From contig NW_024466607.1 in the NCBI RefSeq assembly GCF_017591425.1, positions 13,648,501 through 13,712,500 of the forward strand: a stretch of 64,000 bases of DNA, read 5' to 3'. Position 1 is the stretch's first letter, and each line of letters begins with the position of its first letter. Made by a program: the position numbers and the translations under genes. The notes beneath the pieces are model-generated. The model saw nothing but the letters and a program-made list of their open reading frames with translations, was not told where the DNA came from and made no database searches. Positions 34,741 through 47,062 of this stretch are shown here, one piece after another. This DNA comes from Ochotona curzoniae. Taxonomy: Eukaryota; Chordata; Mammalia; Lagomorpha; Ochotonidae.

Positions 34741-35739
34741 TCATGCAGACCTTAGTACAGGGAGGGCACTGTGTGCTCATGTGTTAGACTGTTCTAGGCT
34801 ATGACCTACAAGTCAGGAAGCCAGGGATTGTGTCCCATGTTGCGTCTGCCCAGTGCCTAGAACAGCACTGGCAAACACAAACTCCATACACAAGCATGGA
34901 ATAAAAGTCCCCATGATAAGCCCTTGCACTGTAGGAGACCAAACATGGTGGCACATCCTCTACTGCTTTTCCCATGGAGATTCAACAACTAATTTCACTC
35001 TTCTGGAATGCTGTGGTCTCAGTGACTTGCTAGACCATGAGACACAGCAGGAATGACATCTGGGGCTGTAGGTCACAGGAAACCTGGCAGTTTTGAATCA
35101 GTGTCCTTGCTTGGGGCTCTGAACCATCTCTCATGAAATCCAAAGACACAGAGCCACTATGCTGGGGTGGGGAGCCAAGTGCAGGCATGGCAGATGGTTC
35201 CAGTTGAGCGTGGTTCTCTGGACCAGCCCGTGAGCCAGCTCAACAGCACAAAGGCACTGCCAGTGACACCATGAGAAAAAACTACCCAGCCAAGCTTTTA
35301 CTCAGGCTCCAAGCATCACCATCTTAGAAGAATCTTCTTTTGAGGCCAGAGATTTCCAGTCTATTGTCACGGTCTGTGCAGGCCTATTTCTCACCTTTCA
35401 AAAGCATCATTACACAGAGAGGGCCTTGTTAAGATGGGGAGTGACAGGGGAGGGGAAACAGGGACGAGGTCGACTCGGAAGACACAGCCAGTGCTGCTGA
35501 TTTACAAGAAATGCAGCTTGCACACAGGTAACCCAGACCAGAAATGTCATCTCAGAGACTTCCGCTGAAGGTTTCTGGTCTGCCCTAGTTCTCTGAGAGA
35601 CGCAAAACTGGGCTGACAATCTCCTCTCTCCAAGCAGCTTCCTTTTCTTGTTTGCGGTTTACTCTGCCTAGTCTCGACCCTCAGCCTTGTCTTCTACAAA
35701 GGATAGCTTGAATTCTGCTGGTTTGGATACAAGCACACT

Positions 35740-35762
35740 GTGTGTGTGTGTGTGTGTGTGTG
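35740..35762 (+). repeat. (TG)n microsatellite
   Basis: This is a pure TG run of 23 bases. Confidence 0.95.
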
Positions 35763-36227
35763 TCTGCATGCACATGGATGGGTTCACGGGTTTGGTATGT
35801 TAACACAAGTTAGCTTGCAAAATTCTGCCCCTTCCATAGCAAGCATATGACTTCTCCTCTAGCTTTCTCTCACTTGGGAATCCACAGCTCAACAGAAAGC
35901 TATAATAGAAATGGCAAACTACTTTACATGCTTGAAGATCTGTTGCCAATGTGTGACCAGAAAACAAATAAGACACTGGTAAGTGATCCAAGGGTCGGAA
36001 ATAGCTAAAGGGAAATACAAAATATAGTGACTGGTGTGACAATGAAATTACAGCAGTGCTAAGAGGGAATTGTATAGCAGGATGTGCTTGTTAGCAAGGA
36101 GAAAAGGCTTCATATATTTTAGTTTCTATGCTAAGAACCTACAAAGACAGGAGTAAAATAAGCCCCCTTTTCCCATAAAAGTGAAAACTTAAAAACAACA
36201 GAGAAATGAAACCTTTATGAAATCCAT

Positions 36228-36365
36228 GCAGACTAGGGGCTGTTTGAGAAGTTCTGGGGAAATGTGTATTACGAAAAAACTATGAAGAGATTTTAAACAT
36301 TTTTGCATCCAAATACACTTATCTCTTAACTCTATTTTTCATGAATGTTTAAAGGTTCGCTTGTG
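36228..36365 (+). mobile_element. Mariner-like miniature inverted-repeat element, copy 1
   Basis: 'gagaagttctggggaaatg' near the start and 'tatttttcatgaatg' near the end are degraded inverted ends. The middle ('gcatccaaatacacttatc') resembles the copy at 51765-51890. Confidence 0.5.
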
Positions 36366-37171
36366 TTATACTGAAACTAAAACTAGGCAAAGATAACAAG
36401 GAATAACTACAGACTAATAGGAATACAGTGGAAAAATGCTTCACAAAATCGTTAAATGTGGGACTGATTCCAGAGCTGCAAGTGTGGCTTAATACTCAAG
36501 GCCAATGAAGGTCATCAAGTCTGGGAAAAGGCTACAGAAAAAAACCAACATGATGGTGTCAACTGATACAGACTTGGCATTTGACAAAAAGCCTCCTAAT
36601 GCTGAAGCTCTCAGAAAAGCTAGAGAGAAGGGAATTTCCTGAAGCTGGTAAAGAATAGCCACTAAAACCCCACAGCTGCTATCACTCTCATAGAAAGCCT
36701 GCCCATCTCTGCCCAGGAAGAGGGGCAAGGACAAGCGGTCGGCTCTCACGTGTGTTGGAAATCCTCACCAAGAACAATGAGGCAAGAAAAGGAAAGAAAA
36801 AGGAAACAGATTGCAAAGAAACAACATCAGTGCGGTTTGCAGAGAGGTCATGATGGTCTGCATGGAAAATGCTAATGAGTCTCAAAAAAAAAAACCAAGA
36901 GAAAAATGCCACAGCCAGTCCTGGGACAAGCAAGCGAGTGTAGCCAAGTTGCCAGCTACAAGGTTAGAATATAAAAGATAACTGTATTCCTACGTGCTAT
37001 CAAACACAAACATATCAAAAGTCTAAGTACATTTACAATCTGCCTTGAAGAGGTTTTGTGCCACTAGAATGTGTACAGAGGCTATAAAATGAAAACTACA
37101 AAAACATGACATAAGCCAAAGGTCTAAGTAAATGGATATAGACATCAGCAAAAGTTAAAAACATTTTGTAA

Positions 37172-37490
37172 GGCCCGGTATGGTAGCCTAGTGGCTAAAC
37201 TCCCTGACTTGCATATGCCAGGATCCCATATGAGTGCTGGTTCATGTCTGGTGGCCCCACTTTCCATCCAGCTCCCTGCTTGTGGCCTGGGAAAGCAGTC
37301 GAGGATGGCCCAAGGCCTTGGGACCCTGCACCTGCATGGGAGACCTGGAAGAAGCTCCTGGTTCCTGGCTTCAGATCAGCTCAGCTCCAGCCGTTGCGGC
37401 CACTTGGGGAGTGAATGAGGGAATGAAGATCTTTGTCTTTCCTTCTCTCTGTAAATCTGATTTTCCAATAAAATCTTTTTAAAAAGTTTT
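37172..37490 (+). mobile_element. CSINE, sense, full length, young
   Basis: It carries the head 'ggcccggtatggtagcctag', the body 'cctgcttgtggcctgggaaa' and the tail 'ccaataaaatctttttaaa'. Flanks starting AAAAGTT on both sides suggest an A-rich target duplication in LINE-1 DNA. Confidence 0.93.
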
Positions 37491-37559
37491 AAAAAATCTT
37501 TGCATATAGTCATCCCCTTCAAAATGTGAAATGTCTGTAATATTAATGAAAATGTTTCA

Positions 37560-37990
37560 TCTGTATATGAACCATTAGCTAATGAAATGTAATTGTAAGA
37601 GTAAGGAGCAGTACCAACTGGGCGTATCAGGACTTGTTTGTGAACCAGGACTAGCTGGTTAGGTGTGTAAACCAAGACAATGCTCAGTTCACCCCCCTCA
37701 CAACTAATCTGTAAGGGACAAATACGAGAAGCTGAAGGAGACTCAGAGCCCCCGCGGGTATAAAAAGGGGTTCAGTTGAGCAGGGCAGCTGCTCTCAACC
37801 AGCTGGTGCAGGAAGGAGACCCAGGAGCTCTGAGTGCCATCCAGACAGGCTGGCACGGCTCTGATGCCACCCTCGCCTGGGAGACTGCCTCTCCTTCCCC
37901 TTTCTGGGTAAGTAAGCTTGATGGCCTCAGAACGTGCCCTCCAACCTGAGACTACGACGGTCAGGTCCGGGATGGGGGAATGCTAAGAGT
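37560..37990 (+). mobile_element. LTR-like block with TATA box
   Basis: Within A/T-rich LINE-1 debris sits a GC-richer island with TATAAAAAGGGG at 37759-37770, then G/C-rich sequence and a consensus splice donor GGGTAAGTAAG at 37908-37918. TATA, short transcribed region and donor together suit a solo LTR or truncated proviral 5' end. The LINE-1 sequence resumes on the right at about 38105. I cannot see a second copy or clear TG...CA ends. A single-copy promoter is the alternative. Confidence 0.4.
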
Positions 37991-38560
37991 ACTGTATGTG
38001 AATGTATCAATTAAGAGTCAGGTGACTAAGCAGCGTTTGAATGAGTGTGTTGTTTGCATAAGAATTAAGCATTGAATGACAGATAATGCTTTAAGGTAAT
38101 AGAACCGCTCTTAACAACAAATCATACAGCTTCTATTGAAATTCTCCGATGTTTCATAGATACAGACAAACTTATTCTAAAATTTACATGGACAGGTAAT
38201 GGGATGGAACAGCTACAATTGGCAGGATATTCTGCAAAGGGCAAAGAGTATAGAGAAGGAGAACAGATCAGGGCTTGCTGGAGTTAGCAAGGGTGGGGGC
38301 AACATCACAAGTGGGGAGTAACTTGGTGGGGGCTCATGGGACAAGTCTTTATCATGATTGTGATTGTGGATGTGGGTGGTAGAATGATGTCATGTGACTC
38401 CACACAATGATGATGCTGCATTCCTGGATTGGCTATTGTCCTAGACTTATGGAAAATGTACCCATCGAAAGGAGCTGGGTGTGTAGGTGGCATTTCTCTG
38501 TGCTATTTTTGCAGCTTCCTGTGACTCTACAATTGCTTAAAAGTTAAAAAAGGCGAGAGT

Positions 38561-40004
38561 CCCACTATCATTCTGCTCAATGAACTGTCATGATTCTCCC
38601 TGGCCCATCAGTATTTCCCTACCGTCATGACCATGGATGCTGCATCCAAAAGACAGATTTTAGGACTCTGCTCCAGTCACAGACAGGAAGTAGGGATTCC
38701 CTTGTGTCAGGAACTTAGCAGGTGGCTCGGCGGCATCAGTCTTCAGACTTAGAGAATCACAAACTGCAGCTTGGTTCTTCAGAGCTAAAAGCCTGCTCTA
38801 TGCCAAAACTTCATTCCACACAACTCCACTGGCAAAGCCCACCAGGAGCAAGCAGCAGACCTGGTATTTAAGGAGGCACTTCCTCTCCAATTCATCTACA
38901 CCTAGAGCTGGTGCTTTCCTGTGCTCAAGAGGGTATGCCTCCTTAAATTTGGTTCCTTAGCTGACTCCATGGTCCTCCCCCAACCCCACACACAGATTTG
39001 TACACAAAGGCTCAGCATAGCCTTGTTCATGAACTCCCCTATTCCTTACCCCCCAAGACTGGAAACAACAATGGCCATCCTAGAGAATGAAGTGGTAACT
39101 GTGGCACGGTCATAAAACTCTACAATGAAAACCACCCACCCACCCATGCAGGCAACAGGTGAATCGCACGAACATGTGGAGCCACGGCTGACAAACTCTG
39201 AATATGGAGAATCTGGGAAAAGCACAGCTAGCTCAACAGCTAGTGAATCTGTAATTGCCTGTGTGTGGGGGGGGGGGGAGGGCAGCTGTCCTAGTATATG
39301 CATGACCACAAGGGACGTTTTGTGTCTTGAGGATGGCATTGGCTGGTGACATTGCCTTTCATCAAAAGGATAGCTCAATAAAGCTGATGAAAGACATGAA
39401 AATAGAGAGACACTCTAGCTCTCCCACAAATATCTGAACCCCACGATTCAGGAGAAAGGTCTTCTCTCTTAGCTAGGCTTGGGCATCGCGTCATTGAGTA
39501 GAAGGAGCCATGAGGAGGGTCGGGACACTGGGATTGTCAACCGGGTTCTTGGCCTAAGAACTGCTGGGATGACTCCAGGGTGTCACCTGTCTTGGGATGG
39601 CCTGTGCTCTAGGTCTGGTGGGACAGCGTGATCTCACTGTGCTGGACAGCACAGACTGAGGACAGTCTATGTCCCCAGGGAAATGGACATCCTGATGGGT
39701 GACAGTCACAACGGGCTCCAATGTTCAATGGGGTTGGCTGTCACTCATAGCAACAAATTCTGTATCATAAAAAAAAAAAAAACACAAGAGAGGAGTCAGC
39801 AGGTGAAACAGCTGCTCCAGGGGATTTGACCACTTGGGCTGATTTAGAAGATGGAGGAGCCTCAGTTTCCTCTGCTGTAGGAGGGGATGACCCTCCACCT
39901 GGGAGGGCTGAAATGTGCCTGGGTGCTGTAGGCCAGCGCTCTGGGCCAATTTAATCCAAGTTGCTGGCTTTGGGACCCGGACAATGCTCCCAAGTGGTCC
40001 AACA
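38561..40004. other. Intergenic, no gene found
   Basis: This is ordinary sequence with a (C)ACC-type run near 39130-39147, a G13 run at 39267-39279 and an A-rich run near 39769-39783. Confidence 0.5.
39267..39279 (+). repeat. Poly(G) run
   Basis: About thirteen consecutive guanines follow a short GT run. Confidence 0.93.
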
Positions 40005-40260
40005 CTACAGGCCTCCAGCTTAGTGGTGAAGTTGCTGCCATTTCACAGCAGGGTGCCCAGATCCACGTCCTGGCTCTGCTTTCAATCCCAGTTTCCTGTC
40101 CAGGAGCATCCCGGAAGGCAGTAGATGATTCTTCCAGGACTTGGGTCCCTGACTCTCATGTGAGACCCAGGTTGAGTTTCTGGCTCCTGGCTGTGGCCTG
40201 GTCAAGCCCCAAATGTTTGCAGGCCATTAGGGAGTAAACCAGCAAATGGAAGAGTGCTTA

Positions 40261-40300
<40 letters not shown>
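40005..40300 (+). mobile_element. CSINE, sense, with (CT)n expansion
   Basis: It reads 'ggcctccagcttagtggtg', 'ctctgctttcaatcccag' and 'gagtaaaccagcaaatgg', then a pure CT run at 40264-40300 that replaces the normal pyrimidine-rich 3' part. Confidence 0.82.
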
Positions 40301-40301
<1 letters not shown>

Positions 40302-41084
40302 AGTTCCTTAGCAGCAGCTCAACAAGGGGGTAGCTGTCATTTTGAAAACATCAAGCATTTGGAACCTGTTGAATTCATCAGCAAGATTCAGAAACTGAAT
40401 TCTGGTCAGTGTGTATATTTTTTTCTGGGAAAGATGAAGTTTCTGCACGGATACAAACCAGGGGCTGGAGGTCAGCAGACTCTCAAACTGTCCCGACCGA
40501 GTTGGCCTTCTGGGCAGTTTTGATTTAAAGACACTAGAGAAATCTGCTGTGTGGGCAGCTGTCCTCTATCGCAGCAGTGTTGTTAGGTCTGCGTGAAGAA
40601 TGCTCAGACTTGAATCTGCACTGGAACTTCAGCTCACTGGGGAAAAGCTGACCCCTGGTGAGCACTCACAGGCAGCTTTGCCCTTCTTCATCGGGTCCTA
40701 GTATCACGATTGGGAGTGTCTAGGGCTGCCTATATCTGTTCCGAATCAATGCTGAATCCTCACCACCAACACAACCCATCATGGTGCAGCAAGCACGAGC
40801 AGCAGGTGCAATGGATGATCTATCTCCATTATGTGCTGTGACCCAGCACTTCTGCCCAAGTATTTTTGCTCCAGCAGTAGATTTCAGCACAATCCCATCA
40901 AAGAACAGCCCACCCTCACAGCAAGTTGGCCATCCCCTCCAAGTCTGGCATTGACCTGCTTTTCTAACTTGCCCTTGCTTTCTCCCCGCGGCTCCCTCAC
41001 CAGGTCCAAGTGTAATGTCAGCACCTACTAGATCCAGTCATTCACTGCAAATCTCTTTCCTGAGCTGCAGAGGCGTCATTTTCC

Positions 41085-41172
41085 ACCTCAGCGCTGGCAG
41101 GGGCTGGCTGCTTCCTGAGTGTGGGTTTGTGTGCATCGCCACCACCTGGGAGCTTGTTAGAATTGCAGCTCT
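41085..41172 (+). mobile_element. MER5A-type hAT element, left half
   Basis: 'caccacctgggagcttgtta' followed by 'gaattgcagctct' matches the left half of the MER5A/Charlie-type short DNA transposon. The right half is displaced to 41670-41800. Confidence 0.65.
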
Positions 41173-41187
41173 ACTTGCTGTCACAGC

Positions 41188-41425
41188 CCTGCCAGCTGTC
41201 ACGGTGGCACAATGACCTATGCTGCTGCTCAGAGCCCACGCTAAGGTGCCAGCTGGAATCCGAGCTACTCTGTTTTAGATCCAGCTTGGTGCTAATGCAT
41301 CCGGAGAAAGCAGAAGATGATTCCCGCTCATGTGGGAGACCTGAATGAAGCTCCAGACTTCCGGCTTCTGGCCTGGCCGCTGTGACTATTTGGGAGTGTG
41401 AAGTCTTGAGCCCTGCTGGGTCTAA
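41188..41425 (+). mobile_element. CSINE, sense, diverged, inserted in MER5A
   Basis: It reads 'cagctggaatccgagctac', 'cagcttggtgctaatgc' and 'tcatgtgggagacctgaatg'. The 3' tail is lost. A second SINE-like piece ('caagtgccagcatcccata' at about 41460) extends the interruption to about 41640. Confidence 0.7.
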
Positions 41426-41669
41426 CACTGTACTTAACACTGTACTTATCATCCACTTGCAAGTGCCAGCATCCCATACAGACACCGGTTCTTGCCTTGG
41501 CTGCTGCGCTTCCTGACGTGCGGAGAGTTTGAGCAGTGCCATGGTCTAGGCTGCAGCTTGCCGTGGTGCCCACCCACACCTGTATCTGCAGGTGCATGCG
41601 TGTCTCAAGTGTCAGAAGCACAGACTGCTCACACCTGCCATTTCTCCAGAAGCTGGTCCTCCGGGATCT

Positions 41670-41800
41670 TTTCAAAGCCCCAACTCCTGGGGGTGGGTTC
41701 AGGCATCAGCGTTTCTGAAGGCCAGGCGATTTCAATAAATAGGCTAGGGGCTCATGCCCACAGTTTGAATTGCAGAGTCCTGGAATTTTGGGCTGATTCC
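41670..41800 (+). mobile_element. MER5A-type hAT element, right half
   Basis: 'aactcctgggggtgggttca' and 'ctcatgcccacagtttgaa' match the right half of the same element whose left half ends at 41172. Confidence 0.6.
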
Positions 41801-42529
41801 CCTTGCTGTCCAGGACAGCCTGGCCTGTCCCCTACAAGGGCCACCTGAAGGATGCCGTATCTGATTCCTGTGCTGTATGACAGCAGGAGTGGCGAGGGGT
41901 GTGGGTACCTGTGGTTTGCTCATCCTGTTTTGTTTTATCCTGTGTCCCTCAGCCCTAATTAGTGTCTCCCCGGAGCTCCTTCACAATGCCCCATTCTCAC
42001 AAGAATCTACTTGTTTGTTTCTCGGGAACCCATGTCAGGAAACAGAGCTTCACTCAGACCCGCCTTGTCCCTAACTGAGCCCTGCACCTGTTCCTTCCCC
42101 TGTCCCAGCCCTCCAAGGTGCAAAGAGCTGAGGTTGTGTTTCTTGTGTCTTAAGCCCCTCTCTGCCCTCTTCTGCACTTTAGCTCTTGCACAGCCACAGC
42201 TTGGACCATTACTGCACCCCCTCCTTGTCCACTGTGTGTCCCCAACCCTCCATCCCCCTTTGCCGCCACCACTGCTGTCAGGTGCACCTGAAGGGTGCAG
42301 TGTCTCAGGCTGCACTCCTGCCTGAAGTTCCCCGGGGCTGGCCTGTCACACACTGCAGTGTTTCTCAAATGGTATTGTCTTCTCTGTAGTCCTCAACTTC
42401 ACTGGGGCACTCTAAGGTTGTAAGCAAGTCATTGTCTGAAGGGTTACCCATGCTGCCTGCTTTCAGTACCAGTTCTTCCACCGATGATCTTGTTGGAACA
42501 CAAGGGCCACTCAAAGAAACAGTTTTTTC

Positions 42530-42868
42530 AGGGCTGGCATGGTGGCTCAGCAAGCTAATCCTCCATCTGCAAGTGCTGGCATCCCATGTGGGCATTGGGT
42601 TCATGTCCTGGCCTCTCCACTGCCCATTCAGCTCCTTGGCTTGTAGCCTGGGAGAGCAGTGGAGGATGGCCCAAAGTCTTGTATCCCTATGCCTACATGG
42701 AAAATTCTAGAAGAAGCTCTTGGCTCCTGGCTTCAAATCGGCTCAGCTCTGGCTGTTGTGGCCATTTGGGGGGAGTGAACGAGCAAATGGAAGATCTCTT
42801 TGTCTCTCCTCGTATCTGTAGTTCTACCTTTCAAATAATAATTATATATATATATATATATATTTAAA
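42530..42868 (+). mobile_element. CSINE, sense, rabbit-type head, with (TA)n tail
   Basis: The head 'ggctggcatggtggctcagc' and 'aagctaatcctccatctgc' resemble the C-repeat head I recall from rabbit more than the young copies here. It ends with a (TA) run at 42843-42863. Confidence 0.88.
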
Positions 42869-43797
42869 AAGGAACAGTTTTCTCAAGATGAAAAGGTGAT
42901 GGTATTTGCATGGGCTTGTATTACTCAGGTCACTTCCTTGGAAGTGAATGGCCGCAACGATCATGGACCCTGCCTGTAATTACTCCCCTCACAGTAGTAT
43001 TTATGATTAGTTGTTTGTCATCAACACTGATCTGTGTACCTCTTATCTCGTGTGATCTTCACACAGCCTACAAGATAGGCCCTGCAAAGGTCTTGCCGGT
43101 TTCAGTTACTAGCTGTTATCTAAAGAACCACTCCCAAACTGAGTGGAGGGAAACAGCAGCCGTTAATTCCCATGAGCCTTTGGGCTCTACTGGGACATTC
43201 CGCTCTTTACCAGCTGTGTCTATCCCTTGGCAGCCTTTGTTGGGAGGCCGGGCTCAGCTCAGAAGGCACGGGAAGGTCGTGTTTACAGCCGCAGATTCCA
43301 CCAGCGGACTCGCCCACCTTGGACTCAATTGTCTAGTACAGACATATTTAGGATATGCAGCCAGCTGCAACTGGTGTGACATCACTTCTTTCCTATCCTA
43401 TTGGCTTAGGCAGACGACCGCATCATACCCGACCTGAGGGGGAAGGGAAATGAAGCCCCAGCTTGATAGGAAGACCAGCAGGCAGGCCCAGCAGTGCAAA
43501 GAGCAGCTGAGGGCCAGATTGGGGTGCACCTGTGTTAGAGGGGTGGCGTATTCATTTTATCCTTGGTCGAGTGGCTGAGCTTGGTGATTAGAACCAAGAC
43601 CCCCGGCTCCTCGGCCTGTGTTTCCAGCTGCCGTGTGGTGCTCATGGCTCTTATACCCTGGACCGTGCTGACCCTCAGCTCCACACGCAGAGCTTGGGGT
43701 GGTTACTGGGCACAGAGGTTTCAGATGTGTCCCTCCTCACCTGTCTTCCATAACAGAGTGCCTGGCTTCCAGTCTCAGGGCTGCTTCCAATTCCTCT

Positions 43798-43985
43798 TCA
43801 TGTAACGCACACTCCAGGAGGGGTGTGCATTAGCCAATGATAGCTAATGTCACCGGGTCCCTCCCACTTACAGGGAGATCCAGATGAGTTCTCAGCTCCT
43901 GACTTTGGACTGGCCCAGCCCTGACTGTTGCGGGCATTTGGAGAATGAACCAACAGATGGAAGGTTGCTCTGTCTGTCTTTTTAA
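43798..43985 (+). mobile_element. CSINE, sense, 3' half
   Basis: It reads 'ctcagctcctgactttgga', 'tgcgggcatttggagaatg' and 'accaacagatggaaggttg'. The head is diverged or missing. Confidence 0.68.
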
Positions 43986-45640
43986 AACATTGATTAGTTA
44001 ATTTATTATATTTTAAAATAATGATTATATGGTTGATCAGAGTGTGAAAGATCAAGGTTTAGGGAAAATTGGGTGAATTCATTGCTTCCAAATTTACTAT
44101 TTCTTCTTGTTGTTCCTGGGGAAGGGGAGACACAAAGGGGAAACCACTCACGACTTTCCACACGTCCCAGTGCCCAGGGTTGAGGTGGACACAGGCCCTG
44201 TTATAGAAGGAGAACATGGCAGCACATTTGGTGCTGTAGCAGAAGACCAGAACTAAACAAACGATGATTGCAAAAAATTTTGGTGAATGGAGCCAATCAT
44301 CCTCAGATCGGTGAAGCCAGCAGCATTTCAGAACTATGCAAACCACCTGGACAGAACCCTCGGCATATGTACACACTGAGACTCTGGGTTGATAAGAGGT
44401 GTTGGTCTCTCTCTGTCTTAGATCACTAGAGAACAAATACATCTTGCAAAGCTTGAGACAGAATGTCTCCATTGTGTGATAATTCACAATGCAGACAAAT
44501 TGATGTCACCAAAACTGCACGGTGCGGGAGAAGCAATTGCACAACTTCTGCTCTCACACTTGTCTCCCTCTTCTCACCCCTTGGCTAGACTGAGCCCCGA
44601 GCATCCCTACCTGGCTTTGCTAGCTCCCAGGATCTCTGATATATGTTCTCATGATGTCCACCAGGAGGCGTGCGCCTCTTATTCAAAACCCCGTTCCTCC
44701 TCCCCACCTGTCAAGCACCCAACTTGGGGCTGTTGAGCTCTGAAAATACCAGATGAACTTGTGTACAAATCACCCTTGAAGACCTGGCACGATGAAGAGG
44801 ACGTAGAATGTCTCACTACCACCTGTAGCATACTGATCCCGTGTATAGAAATGATGGTTTAGATACAGCAGATAAGATGGAAGGCATTAGCCTCACCCAT
44901 GAACTTTTCGATTTTTTACAGTTTGGCTATTGACAGGTGTAAAGTCCTCCCAGGGCAGCTGGGATGTAACAGATGGTGAAAGAACCAGGATCCCAGACCT
45001 CACCCCACCCAAGGCAGGGCTTGGGAGGGGCACATGGGCTCCTGGATGGACGAGGGGGATCTGAGGTTCCCCTGAGACTCCATAGGAAGGCCAGGGAAAG
45101 ACAGCAGATGTCCCAGTACTGTGTGCTCAGGCCCACGCAGGCCGGAGGCCACTCACCAGGGCCAGGCAAAGACACTCTGGATGCATCAGCAAGACCTTCC
45201 CTGGCACAGCCAAGTCTGGAAGAGGCTCATCTCTTCCAGATCCCTGCCTCCTCCCATTGCTGGCCAGCTCAGACCTTGGGGCACTGCCTGCATACAGGTG
45301 ACTGGATGGCATATGGCCAATGAGTTATAGGGACACTGACAGCTCCCCTGTGTGGGATGACTCATTAAAAGGGCTCGAATCAGCAGTGAGCGGGGAGAGC
45401 TGAGGAGCTTGTCTCAACTCCGAGTTGCAAGTAGAGGCTCTTGCCACCTCTTCTGACCCCAGACTTGGGGCCAGAGTGGCCTTGTCAGCTCCGGCCTTGG
45501 GTCTAGCCCAGGTTGCTCAGGCAGTCGCTGCCCTGTGCCTGCAACCTCCTGCATCCCTCCTCTGGAGTGCAACTAGAAGTGTTGAGTCATGAAGATGGGA
45601 GAGGGCAGGACCCACAGGCATCTGTGGTTCCTGGAAGAGG
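43986..45640. other. Intergenic, no supported gene
   Basis: A 142-codon frame on the minus strand (44059-44487) has a hydrophobic stretch and splice-like edges but no homology I recognise; it is discussed as a finding, not called as a gene. The rest is unremarkable. Confidence 0.4.
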
Positions 45641-45644
45641 CCTC

Positions 45645-45745
45645 TGCCTGCCGTCCTGGCTGGGCAACTTTGGGCTAGTTGCTATATGATTCTAAGGTTC
45701 CATTCCTGCATTGTGAAGTGGACCTATCATTAGATGTCTCTGTAA
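45645..45745 (+). repeat. MIR-type relic
   Basis: 'ggctgggcaactttgggcta' followed by 'cattcctgcattgtgaagt' is a diverged MIR core. Confidence 0.5.
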
Positions 45746-46759
45746 AAACGTGAAGACTCTGTGGCCTCCACAATAAGCATCTATTACCTGACTGTTTCTG
45801 TGGGTCAGAAATTTGGGGATGACTCGAGTGGCTTGGGTTCAGAATCTTTCATGGAATATGAGCAAAACTGGGGCTGCAGTCCTCTGACGACTCAACTGGG
45901 GCCAGAGTGGGGCTGGAGTGTGTGGGGTGGAGGGAGTCTTTTTTCCCAGATGGCTCACCCCCTGAGGCTTCAGGAGGAGGGCTAAGTTGAGTGTCTTGGC
46001 ACTACTTCTGCCACGAGCCATCACAACAGCCACATCCCCCTCTACGAGCCGGCCTTCAGAGGAAAGCTTGCTTTGTTATAAAATCAAACCTACTCAAGGC
46101 TGCTGTGGTGCAAACCATCATGGCCTGGGTGAAGGCTGGCTGCCACAAGGGAGCTGACCCATCTCCACTGCCCAGCTCACAGAGCCCACGGTGAGCATGT
46201 GTTTGCTAGCCCAGGATAAGGAAAGCAGCCAGTAGCAGGTGTGTCTTCCAAAAGGAGGGGTTGCATCTGTGAAAAGCAGCCAAGGCTGAGGAGGCTGATA
46301 GAGCAACCCTCTGGAGGAGGGCAGCAGGGGTCACCTGGGACAGCAGTGCTCAGAGGCCCTCAGCTCCTCTGTTGCCTCCCCGTGGGAGGGCACGATGTGG
46401 GAACAGCTGGTGAAGAGCCTGGCAATGCACCCATCACGTATGGTGCTCATGGAAAGAGGAGTTTCCTCACCCATATCTGTTCTTTCTAAATGAAACCATT
46501 GACATCACAAGCCCAGGAGTTCCAGGAGGGGCTCTGGAACACGATGCAGACCGAGATGTGCCCTAACCCTTAGTCCTGAAGTTCAGCTAGAATCGTTTGC
46601 TCCTTGTGAATTCCCACTGTCACGACCTTTCGGCAAGGCTCTCAGATGAAAAATAACATCTACCCAGTTCCTTGAAAAGTCCACACAGAGGATTCCAGAT
46701 GCCTTTGGTGTTCTTCAATGATGGAAGTGATGTCTTAGAGTTGACTCAAAGTCTTTTCC

Positions 46760-47062
46760 AGGGCCTGGTGTTGCGGCAGAGTGATTAAGCTTCTGCTTGG
46801 TGATGCCAGCATCCCCTAGGGCAGTGCTGCCTGTCTCTGCTGCTCTGCTTCGGATTCAGCTTCCTGTTAGTGCACCTGGGAAAGCAGCACGAGGGGCCAA
46901 GGACTTTGGTCTCTCTCACATACAAAGACCTGGTCGAGTTTCCTGGCTCTTGACTTGTGCCTGCCTCCGACCTGGCTGTGGGTGGTCAACTGGGGAGTGA
47001 ACCAGCAGAAGGAAGATCTCTTTATCTCTTTTCTCTCTCTCAAATTAATAAATACATATGCA
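46760..47062 (+). mobile_element. CSINE, sense, old-type, near full length
   Basis: The head 'gggcctggtgttgcggcag' leads to 'ctgctctgcttcggattc' and the tail 'tctcaaattaataaatac'. Confidence 0.85.

Larger units (their letters stand above)
36050..38560 (+). mobile_element. Old LINE-1 3' region, with several later insertions
   Basis: LINE-1-like pieces occur at about 36050-36230 and 36420-37165 (including 'ctgtattcctacgtgctatc'), and at 38105-38290 ('ttctaaaatttacatggac'). The end at 38480-38560 ('gcatttctctgtgctat', then an A-rich finish) looks like an L1M-type 3' untranslated region. It is interrupted by an inverted-repeat element (36228-36365), a SINE (37172-37490) and an LTR-like block (37560-37990). 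All reading frames are destroyed. Confidence 0.6.
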
